Shown here one piece after another: positions 33,783 through 42,288 of a DNA stretch of 64,000 bases; position 1 is the stretch's first letter, and each line of letters opens with the position of its first letter. A program made the translations under genes and the position numbers. A model generated the notes under the pieces. It was not told the origin of the DNA. It made no database searches and saw nothing but the letters and a program-made list of their open reading frames with translations. The DNA comes from Eutreptiella sp. 'Long Island Sound 2002' (Eukaryota > Euglenozoa > Euglenophyceae > Eutreptiales > Eutreptiaceae). Location: assembly GCA_964036045.1 (NCBI GenBank), contig OZ038401.1:30192492-30256491 (forward strand), written 5' to 3'.

Positions 33783-34851
33783 GTCCAGTATGATCCCTGG
33801 CCACTGCGGAGCATCACCAATTACGAGGTGGCCGAGCCCGAGGTGTCGGAGTTGGTGGCGCCAAAGGCTGCCGCAGGACAAGTGATCTCCGGTCGGGAGT
33901 ACGTGGACCCCATTCCTGTGGGTCGGGGGGATGTTGCCAGTGCGCCCTCCGACATGGCGTGCACCACTGGCAAGGACACGGGATACTATTCCCGTTTGAA
34001 TGTCCGTGCCAGTGGTGCACTTTACGACATTCGCCTGCCCATTAGGAGCAAGAGCTCCGGGAAGGTGCGGGTTTTTTTGAGCACCACGGGGGAAAAATGG
34101 AGCATTTCGGACTCCATTATGGTGCTCCAAAGTTTTGGGGGGGGAGCCTGTCCCCGGGGAGCACTCCCTCGCCCTCCAGGCCGAGTTGGCCTCGAGGGCG
34201 GGGAAACAGCTTGGGGGGAGGGGGCTGAAGCGGGCTCATGATGAGCCCGCTGAGCCAAGGGCCACCCCTGCACCCACCCCCACCCGGAAGGCCCCCAAGC
34301 CTTCCGGGTCTGCTGCTGCTGCTGTTGCTGTTGTCTCGGGGGGGCTTGAGGGGTTTGGGGGGGTGGGGGGGATTGAAGCAGCTGCCCGCCGTGGCACATG
34401 CGAGGCCCTGGGGGACCTCGATGTGCCCAGCACCGCTGACATTGTCAGCGGTGTTGTGGCGGGCTTGGGGAAGTCCCGGCTGAACATCTCCCGAGAGATC
34501 GGGGAGTTCAGCCGGACTTCCCTGACCTCCTTGAGGGAGGCCAATGGCTCCCTCAAGGAGGAGCTGAAGGTTGCCCATGCTGAGGGTGACGCCAAGGACA
34601 AGAGGATTGCGGACCTGGAGACCAAGTTGGCCGATGCCACCACAAGTGCCCATGACTGGCACCTCAAGGCCAAGGAGTTGGAGACGCAACTCCAAGCGGC
34701 CAAGGCCAACGAGGAGTGGGCGAGGTCCATTGTGGCCCATAGTGTCACACGGAGTGCACCCCCACCCCAAGGGTCCGGGAGTCAGGGCAGTGGGAGTCAG
34801 GGCAGTCAGGCCGCCTCCCCAGCACGTGGCCTCCCCCCAAAGCCGCAATGA
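33783..34851 (+). CDS. E2 downstream exon: unknown domain plus coiled coil, one frame change
   Basis: Starts in phase after the intron (CAG|GTC). About 120 codons encode an unknown domain (VQYDPWPLRSITNY, then GEKWSISDSIMVLQ). At the 8-G run (34,137-34,144) the coding frame moves by one, to the frame that ends at TGA 34,849-34,851. The second part has a basic Pro-rich linker and a heptad-like region with alternating Leu/Ala and charged residues (about 34,530-34,730), then a Gly/Ser/Gln tail. It is the counterpart of 15,631-16,856 in E1. An indel in the G run is the simplest explanation. Confidence 0.6.
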
Positions 34852-34879
34852 CTACCCCCATCCAACCCCGCCCTTGCAG

Positions 34880-35294
34880 CTTTATGCCGAGAGTTGGTGT
34901 ACTGCAAGGTGCACATCTTGGGTGTACAAGTGCACAATGTGCAGTTTGGGGCTACAGGGACACGCAGGCAGGGGAAGGATTGGCGCCGTGCGCGCTTGTG
35001 CAGCGGCAATGAAAGGCAAAGGGAGCTAATTTGCCTTTCAAATGCACATGCACATGCGAATTTTCCAAGGTGGTTCCATTGGACTACCATTCAAGTGGTA
35101 CAATGCGATACTTCACAAAGAATGCCGGGCCATCGCCATATGAGGGATCCTTCTCCGCTTTCCGCCATCTGCGTTGTCGGGGCGCACAGTGGTGGGGAGG
35201 TCTGTGTTGAAACAGGTGGAGTGCTCCATAGTCCCATGCAAGGGACCCCGATGCGGTTGGATGTACATGGAGGTGGTGTTGTGGATGCGTAAGA
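34880..35294 (+). pseudogene. E2 remnant of the second 2OG-oxygenase-like domain
   Basis: Begins after a good acceptor (CCCGCCCTTGCAG). One frame holds FHWTTIQVV, GHRHMRDPSPL and VVGAHSGGEVCVETGG, matching WCSIQIV, LHSHLRDGAPM and VGSFTGGEFWVESGG of E1. The part with the distal His and the Arg is missing or reduced; comparison with E1 suggests a deletion that fuses this region to the transposase N-terminal sequence. It is followed at once, in another frame, by the transposase. Confidence 0.5.
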
Positions 35295-36661
35295 CCCTCA
35301 CACCTTACCTGTCCAAGGGGAGGGTTCTGGAGGTGGCCACTAAAGGGGGTACCCGGACATGTGGGGTGGTGGAATTGCATGATATTGTCACCACCATGGT
35401 TGCATGTGCCCATGCCGAAGACAGCATTCGGAAGTATGAGGAGAATACATATTTGGCTGTTGTAATCTGTTCTGATGCCACTGTTTTTCATAATGCCAGT
35501 GCCACACGTTGTGACGTGTTTGTGGACCTATGGGATGATAGGGGGGCACACCATGATGGTCAGGCATGGGCCTCTTGGTGGGTTTTTGATGGGGGGGACG
35601 ATATGGCCCATCTGCAAAGGATGGATGCCGTGGGGAAATTGAATGACCAAGTCAAAAAACTTGAAGCCGAGGGCGGCATAGAAATTGGGGGCACTCCCAA
35701 AAAATTATTGTGTTTTAAAAGTGGGGATGGGAAAGTCATGATGTCGGGTTCGTGTGGGAAATGTTGGAATTGCAATCTCAAGTATGACCAATTTCAAGCC
35801 CATTTGTTTGCAATTGCAGATTTTCCAGTGCTTCCTCGCATTGGGTCCCTTATGTCTTGCATCCCTCCTGTCCGCAATGTTGGAGATGTGGCACATTGTT
35901 GTGCAAGGGTGGGGACAGGCATTGGGAAACGTCTCAAGGACAACGCCCGCACATGGGGTTCACCAGGAGCTCTAAGGGCCGTGTCCCATTTCATTTCTAA
36001 CCTCCGGCAAGAAGCAAAGCACATCCCTGTGGCTGAGAGAGTGATGCGTGCTCCCTCGAAAGAGAAGGAACACACTCTCGACATTAACGCCTCCCGTCTT
36101 TTTTTCGAAACACCTGAGTTGCACGCCGAGTTGGTGCGCATTGTTGCAATGTATTGTACCCATGTTGTGAAGTGGGAGGGCAACAGGTGGCTCAAAACCA
36201 GTGCCGCCCTGCACCTCATGTTGCAGGCCTGTTACTATATGCAAAAGATTTGGCGCCATGTGGGTCCTGTTCCCATGGATCAACGCCAACGTTATGCATC
36301 CATGGTTACACAATTCACCAAGGCATGGGGGGCATTGGGGTGGAGTGTTCCGGTTTGGGTGCATTGGGTGGTGTGCCACAGTGGGGCACACCTCCAAAGG
36401 TGGGGGAATTTTATTAAGTTTTCCTCCATTCCCACGGAATGGAGGAACAAAAGTTTTAAAATGGACATCCGCCATTGTTTTCAAGGGTGGAAGCTGAGCA
36501 AGCCTTATGTCACCCGATGGGGACTAAGGCATGCTCTGCACCTGGATGCCCTTGATTGGGGCATCCGGTTGTGGTTTGGGGAAAAGGGTTTGGGTAGAGA
36601 GGGGATCAAGTTTGGCATGCAACGCATGCGGAAGAAGCATCGTGCACCAAAGCACATGTAG
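35174..36661 (+). CDS. E2 RNase H-fold (DDE-type) transposase
   Basis: Uninterrupted frame of 495 codons to TAG at 36,659. Only the part from about 35,270 aligns with E1, so the first codons are probably not original. Motifs: VVICSDATVF (Asp codon 35,473), KSGDGKVM (Asp 35,726) followed by GKCWNC, and SIPTEWR (Glu 36,437). Conserved blocks shared with E1 include KFSK/QFTKAWG, W.HWVVCHS.H and CFQGW. The core is intact, unlike that of E1, but the N-terminal, probably DNA-binding, region is lost. Nuclear action on the element ends is the expected role. Confidence 0.75.
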   Translation: MSGRTVVGRSVLKQVECSIVPCKGPRCGWMYMEVVLWMRKTLTPYLSKGRVLEVATKGGTRTCGVVELHDIVTTMVACAHAEDSIRKYEENTYLAVVICSDATVFHNASATRCDVFVDLWDDRGAHHDGQAWASWWVFDGGDDMAHLQRMDAVGKLNDQVKKLEAEGGIEIGGTPKKLLCFKSGDGKVMMSGSCGKCWNCNLKYDQFQAHLFAIADFPVLPRIGSLMSCIPPVRNVGDVAHCCARVGTGIGKRLKDNARTWGSPGALRAVSHFISNLRQEAKHIPVAERVMRAPSKEKEHTLDINASRLFFETPELHAELVRIVAMYCTHVVKWEGNRWLKTSAALHLMLQACYYMQKIWRHVGPVPMDQRQRYASMVTQFTKAWGALGWSVPVWVHWVVCHSGAHLQRWGNFIKFSSIPTEWRNKSFKMDIRHCFQGWKLSKPYVTRWGLRHALHLDALDWGIRLWFGEKGLGREGIKFGMQRMRKKHRAPKHM

Positions 36662-36911
36662 GTATATATCATGTGATGTGCAATATGCGTAAGTGTGTAT
36701 ATTAGGTATATATAACATGGGGAAGTGGATCACATTTGACATTTCGGATGGGACATCAAACAAGGTTGCTTCTTGTGGTCTTCTGCTTTGCTCATATGGT
36801 GCTCTTTTGTGTGTACAATGTGTTTGGGGGTTGCAGGGTCATGAGTAAATGCAAGGGGGAGGGGTAGGTGATGAGAATGGTGGCATGGGTGGAAGGTAGA
36901 AAGTCCCCGTA

Positions 36912-36970
36912 TACTCCAAGTATACGGCCGTATACTTCTGAGTATACGGCCGTATACTCCGAAGTATACG
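36912..36970. repeat. E2 palindrome array 3 (3' end)
   Basis: Two full copies of GTATACGGCCGTATAC and one half copy, between the transposase stop and the right TIR. Confidence 0.9.
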
Positions 36971-37257
36971 GCAAGAATACTTCTCCAATACTTCGAGTAT
37001 ACTGACAAATACCTCAAAAAGTGTAGATTGCCACACACAGGTGTGGGTGTATGGAATTGGCTTTCCGGTTTTTTGACCCCCCCCCCTATTTTCAGGGTGC
37101 TAAACTCATTTTTTTATATCCCATGGGCACACGGAACGACTAGGTACATGTGCCAAAATGGCTGTTTTGGGGGGGTATTCTTGGTATGCCAGGTTATGCT
37201 CACCAGACCTGGCGCATATTGGTTCACCTTTGCCCCCGCATCAAATTGTAAGTATGC

Positions 37258-38178
37258 TTGGCCCTATCTGCCGGAAGAACTCCGCGACACTGTACCCCCT
37301 GCCCCCACAATGGGTCCAACCTACATCACGCCAACGGATGCGTGACCTCTTTTGGTCAAAATGGCATGCACAGACCGCCCACGCACGTGATATGTCCTCC
37401 TCCTGGACCCACTCAGACTGGTGTGCTTTCCTGCAGCAACGAGCGGTTTGCACCACAACCCCACCTACGTCGTTTGTGGAATTTTCGTAGGTACCGCCAG
37501 TGTCAGGACTTTGGGAAACGTGGCACATGGATTTATGCCCTGTTCTCTATTTCCTCCAAACGTGTCTACGTAGGCCAAACTGGGGCGCTTGGCCTCCCGA
37601 AGGCAGGAGTAACCCGCTTCCGCCAACATATCCGTGCCTGTAACAGCTACACTACCCTGTACGGCCACAAACACTGCCGGGAGCTCGGGTCTATATATCC
37701 GATGATGGCACGCACCGGCTTCGAAAACTGGGGCATGATTTTACTTGAGCACTGCCCCCCGAATAGAGCCTTACGTATGGAACGTGCATGGATGCGTCGC
37801 TTGACGCCAACCCTCAATGTCCGAGATGTCCCTGTCTACTCCCGTAGATGGGAACTCCTACTGCGAGGAAAACTGGCTGAATCCCCCCAACAACGCCTCT
37901 CCCTGAACTCCAGTGTACAATCCATCCTGCACAATCGCCGTCAAACGACCCCCCTTGCTGCCCGCCTTGCCCTGCTGTCACGTGTCCGTCGTTTCTACTC
38001 CCCGGAAATCTCCAATCATGTGTTCCAAAAGGTTCAACACCAGGTGCACCAGAGCACTGGGCTCAAAATCCTACAGCGTATGCCCATAACAATCCCTACC
38101 CTGCGTCACATTGAGCCCCGCACCCTCCGTGACATTGTTGCCTCCTATATCTCCCGCCTCCCAATCCCAGGATGTTGA
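37258..38178 (+). pseudogene. PLE ORF2, GIY-YIG endonuclease region
   Basis: From about 37,490 the frame encodes a GIY-YIG nuclease: GTWIYALFSISS (GIY strand), RVYVGQTG (YIG strand), RFRQHI (conserved Arg) and NRALRMERAWMRRLTPTLNV, where the Glu and Asn fit the metal and structural positions. The region upstream (37,208-37,480) is coding in three successive frames (PGAYWFTFAP, then WSKWHAQTAHA, then HLRRLWNF), so at least two frameshifts separate it from the E2 junction. It ends at TGA 38,176-38,178, after which the same frame continues into the RT. GIY-YIG nicks DNA to prime reverse transcription in Penelope-like elements. Broken in this copy. Confidence 0.75.
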
Positions 38179-39132
38179 CGAGAATATTTTGGCCGTACCT
38201 TAACTGTTGTGGCTAAACGCCATACCTCCGTCCGAGATGTGCTGTGCGCGCGAAAAATTCCACTGAATTTTTCTGAAATACAGGAACATGCCACGCTCCC
38301 ATGTAAGTGTGCGGACCTCGCTGCGGCACATGGCCTCCCACTGGTAGATGGCCACCTAATGGTCCGCCGACCAGCCCATCTCCGAAAACTGTTCGGCAAC
38401 AAAACCCCCATTGTTATCCAGGACCTAAAATCAGAACCGGTTCTCCCCTGGTGGACGGCAAAAACCATGGTTACGAGCGGGCTGAAACGACTTCTCTCCC
38501 ATCTGCCTGTCAACCCGACTTCTGCCCCAGACCTCTACACTGAAGTCCTATCCCACGTTCGAACAGCATGGTGTGCAGAACGCACAATCCAACCCTGGTA
38601 CTGTCGCCATGATGCCATAGAACGTTTCAAGAAGGACCACCCCGAGTTCATTTTCCTCCCTATGGATAAAAATGAAAGCCGATGTTTTGCGTGTTGCCCA
38701 ACACTATACTATACAAAAATCCTGGAAATTTATTCTGATCCTGCCCAGTTTGAATTTATTTGCGATTGTGAATCACCGAAAGATGCGCGTGAGTATGTTT
38801 CCTCAGCCCTCTACGACGCCAGTAAACAGTACAATCTGCACCGTTTTTGGAAACATGGCCCACGCCATGCGCCCCCCCACTCCTTTATACTGCCCAAGTG
38901 CAAAATGTCTGAGTCCACTGGCCAGTGGGAACAACGTGTACTGTTCTCCTATTATAACCACCCCCTGCGCTCCCATGGACGACTAGTCAGCCGTGCCCTG
39001 TCACTCCTCCTCCGCGAGGCAAAACGACTCATCCACAGCACTGCCATTCTTACAACTCAATGCTTGACCAGATTCACACGCCGTTGGAATACCTGGTTTG
39101 CCTCCCACACCGACCCCAGGCCTTCCCTCTTA
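38179..39132 (+). pseudogene. PLE reverse transcriptase, N-terminal part
   Basis: Same frame as the GIY-YIG region, directly after the TGA. It shows features of the RT fingers: FIFLPMDKNESRCFACCPTLY (basic-pocket-like segment) and PKCKMSES with WEQRVLFSYYNHPLRSHGR before an Arg/Leu helix. It is cut at 39,132 by E3; the partner begins at 45,663. Residues after the E3 boundary in this frame (TSCPPSRTPYT and so on) belong to E3. Confidence 0.65.
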
Positions 39133-39333
39133 GGCGTCACAAGTTGCCCACCCTCTAGGACCCCGTATACGCGCGATTTGACAATATTCTACATTTCTAC
39201 TTTGAGTATGTTATTTGACGTATGTGACCAAAGTTGTTGGCAGAGCTGTGTGACACCCGTTGAAATACGTGTTGATGTGTTAGCCTTGTGTATACCCGTC
39301 TTCTAGTGTGTTGTATTTGACTTTTTTCTGAAG

Positions 39334-39634
39334 CTGGCCGAAATTTCGGCCAAGTTTTGGGTAACATTGCAAACAACTATGTGTATATGCAGTTTTTGAC
39401 CCTTCTGGCCGAAATTTCGGCCAGCTTTTTGGTTTCTTGGTGAATAGGCATGATTATTTTCATTTTTCTTAGGGCTGGCCTAAATTTCGGCCAGCTTTTT
39501 GGTCTGTTCACTATTCAAGCACTTATATTCTGGTTTTTGGGTGGGCTGGCCGAAATTTCGGCCAGCTTTTCCTATTGTTGAACATTTAAGCAATTATTTC
39601 CCCTTTGAACACACCTGGCCGAAATTTCGGCCAG
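39334..39634. repeat. E3 palindrome array 1 (5' end)
   Basis: Five copies of CTGGCCGAAATTTCGGCCAG (starting 39,334, 39,405, 39,475, 39,545, 39,615; the first and third have one change). The spacing is strikingly even at 70-71 bp. A strong 3' splice site (TTTTCTTGTCTCAG, AG 39,699-39,700) lies between the array and gene A, so it may be in a 5' UTR intron. Confidence 0.9.
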
Positions 39635-39705
39635 CTTGCAATTGTCATTGTTCATGAGTATTACACCATACACTCCTACATAACTGTTTTCTTGTCTCAG
39701 CATTA

Positions 39706-41918
39706 ATGTCTTCTGCTATTACTGTCAATGTTGTACATGCTGCAGTTACTGGTGCTTTTGCTACTACAGCCAAAGGGCTGTTGCGAAATGCATTACGTGG
39801 TGGGACTCTGCAAAAGCTTTTGCAATTCTGCCTCTTCTTGCGGAAGAATCGCAGGAGCCGGCACTCCCTGACACAGTTGAAGGCCGCCGCCACTGAGAAG
39901 AAGCCCCCACGATGGTACTTGACATTTTTGTCACAGTTCCATGCCCTATACTGCCTGTTGCGCCGTATGGCCCTCCCATACTCTAACTGTGGGTCTGGTT
40001 ACAACTGGGGTATATGTCCTGCCGCCAACGCCGTAAGGTAGGAGACCTTGGTCAGTGTAACACTAAGCAGGAGTCCATTCACCATCGTGCTGGACTAGCA
40101 GCACACAACTTGTGGAACACCATGCAACGTAGCCAAGTTTGTATATGCTGTGATAACCTGAGGCGTTACAGGTCGGGAGCTGATCCCCATTCACCCGACT
40201 TAACCCTAAACTGTACAGCTGTTGCTGTTTTGCACACTACTGCCCTACCTGCATACCGGGGTCTGCCGGAGCTGGCCGAAATTGAGGCCAGGGTACCAAA
40301 GGTTGCTGATGACATCTTTCGCTCACATAGAGCATTGTTTGATCGTATTGATGTTGCCAACCAAGGTATTCAGAGAGTTTGGGTTCGTGCTCCTTTGGAT
40401 ATTGCCAGAAAAAATGTTCGTTCCCTCAACTGGAGACCCTTTTTCTTGTCTGAGCTCCGCTCCGGCACACACAAAGAGCTTTTGCAACTCGTGGTTGATT
40501 TGTCATGTGTGGAACACCGCACCAGACACTGTGTTCCGCTGCTTGTGGACATGAAAATACACTTTGCCCTACTTAAGCTGTGTTATGGTGCTGCTTATGT
40601 TCCCTGGAATGTACCACAATTACTGTTGGGTTTTCCTTTGGTGTACGGAGTATGGCATAGCTATAAGTATTGCGTTGAATTGATCTACAGGGCGTTCCTG
40701 CCGTTCATTAAGTTTTTGGAGCAGGGGAACAGCCTTCAGGTTGGGTCTATCCTCCCTCGCAAGGTCAAGGTCATCCATATGGAGAAGACGTTGCTTGGAC
40801 TCATGCTAGCCACATCGTCTAATAGAGGCAGACTAGATGAGCGCGTCACTTCCCTGCTCAATAGCCAGCGGGACCTGACACCCATTCAGCGCAAGGGTTT
40901 GCGTATGTTATTAGCCCTTAAGGCTTTGCTGTACCCATACTGTCCAGCTGCTTTCAGCATTGGGACTTTGGTTCGTGAGTGCAACTGGGAGGGACGGGGG
41001 GCAGGTTCCGGTATTGTAGCTAAGCAGGCACTTGAGATGTCCCTACTGCTCATGCTGAACATCCTAAAGCCCGAGGAACAGTTAACCACGGAGTATGTGA
41101 AAACCACCGCTGTTGCTCTTTTGTTTTGGAGTCAGTGGCATTCCGCCTCCCTAGGGTGTATCCACTCTGAGGAGCTGGGTGAGGCACTTCTGAGTCGGTT
41201 CTCAGCCCACTGTCGCCGCAACACTGCCTGTACTAGTGTCCAACAGTCGTCTGATTTATTTCTGACACTTCCCCCTGTCCAACCGGGAGAGAAAGTTTTG
41301 CGTGGTGTGCTGACTGAGAGATCCGTGGCAATGTTCTCTGCCAATCTTAAACAATTCATCTTGACAGCCCATACACAGAGCCTGCCCATTTGTGTTCCCG
41401 TTCCGGACTATAAAGTTGAGGTGAGAAGACTGGATGCAGTTGAGGATTTGACGTTCCCCGGTACCATGTCTAGGACACGAATCACCCCAGACCGTTTAAA
41501 AGTGGTTCTGTTGCATGCAATGCAAAATCTGGTTGCGCGTACCAGGGTTCCTGAGGGTGTTGAGGATTTTTTACAGACAAATGCACCTGCCCGCACTGCT
41601 GCCGAGCAAGGGGTGTTGCGTACTGCACATGCTTCTATTCGCGCTGCCAACCGTGCACCGCCTGCTGCTGCTGCTGCTGCTGCTCCTGGTGGAATTGCCT
41701 TGCCCCCAAAGCCACCCCCGAAGCCCCGAGCCAGAGGCCCCCCAGTACCCCCCCCGGCCCCCCCCCACCCAGTACCCCCCCCCGCCCTTGATGATTCCAT
41801 TGCTGTCGACTCTTGTGATAGTGACCAGGATATTGATTGTGATGCAGACAGCGTTGCCTCCTTTGAAGCCCTAGATGAGGCGGAACACATCGGTGTGTAT
41901 ACCCAGGATTGGGACTGA
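39706..41918 (+). CDS. E3 gene A, large protein of unknown family (possible transposase)
   Basis: ATG at 39,706, five bases after a probable 3' splice site. The frame reaches 40,032, where GTAAGG opens and AAGCAG closes a 38-nt interval; joining at 40,071 keeps the frame to TGA at 41,918 (724 aa). If 38 nt is too short for an intron, a frameshift is the alternative. Recognisable segments: CICCDN (C-x2-C), HCVPLLVDMKIHFALLK, where an Asp follows a hydrophobic strand, FPLVYGVWHSYKYCVELIYRA, VIHMEKTLLGL. I have an impression of a widespread protist family with these WHxYKY and strand-Asp motifs but cannot name it; an RNase H-like transposase is possible and unproven. The C terminus is an Ala run, a Pro-rich linker and an acidic tail (DSDQDIDCDADS). 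Soluble, no membrane segments. Confidence 0.65.
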
Positions 41919-42010
41919 TTTCTGTTTGCAGCTGTGTTTGTCACTGTGGTATGGGTTCTGCCACGCATTGCCAGTGATTTTGGTGTGTCTATTTGCTGTT
42001 TCATGTTTTT

Positions 42011-42169
42011 CTGGCCGAAATTTCGGCCAGACTTGTTGTTTTGTCATATGGCTACCCCCAGAACACAAATGACTTAAGGTTCTGGCCGAAATTTCGGCCA
42101 GCCTCTCAGAATGGTATTTGTACACAGTGGTTTGACATGCAGAGCAGTGCTGGCCGAAATTTCGGCCAG
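42011..42169. repeat. E3 palindrome array 2 (between genes A and B)
   Basis: Three perfect copies of CTGGCCGAAATTTCGGCCAG starting at 42,011, 42,082 and 42,150 (spacing 71 and 68 bp). A possible 3' splice site (CCTGTAG, AG 42,276-42,277) precedes the gene B start, so the array may be in its 5' UTR intron. Confidence 0.9.
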
Positions 42170-42288
42170 GTTTTCCGAATTTCCTGTGAGGCAGTCCGTT
42201 TTGGTCCTTTTTTGGTTGATCTGTGCTTGTTATTTGCTATCTGGGAACTCTCCCCTTCATGAAATGTTGCCCTGTAGCCCTTTATTTT

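Larger units (their letters stand above)
30632..37205 (+). mobile_element. E2: DNA transposon of the E1 family inserted in PLE ORF2
   Basis: The TIR begins TGGTGAGCATAACCTGGCAT at 30,632 (about 32 bp, one mismatch) and its complement ends at 37,205. Flanking dinucleotides are TA on the left and GA on the right, a 2-bp duplication with one change; removing element plus 2 bp restores the PLE frame. Genes as in E1: oxygenase, unknown/coiled-coil exon, remnant of the second oxygenase, transposase. The private palindrome is AGTATACGGCCGTATACT, at the 5' end, in the intron and at the 3' end. Compared with E1 it has lost the end of the second oxygenase domain, the intron with its array and the transposase N terminus in one deletion. 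Confidence 0.85.

Noticed and set aside
37258-39132. TGA at 38,176 read as a sense codon (alternative code or readthrough)
   Set aside because: Several other genes in the window end with TGA, and this PLE copy already has frameshifts; a nonsense mutation is simpler.
39334-39634. Evenly spaced short palindromic repeats that look like a CRISPR array
   Set aside because: The setting is eukaryotic with introns, spacers are AT-rich non-unique flank, the repeat is a full palindrome scattered over 6 kb and in introns, and no cas gene is present.
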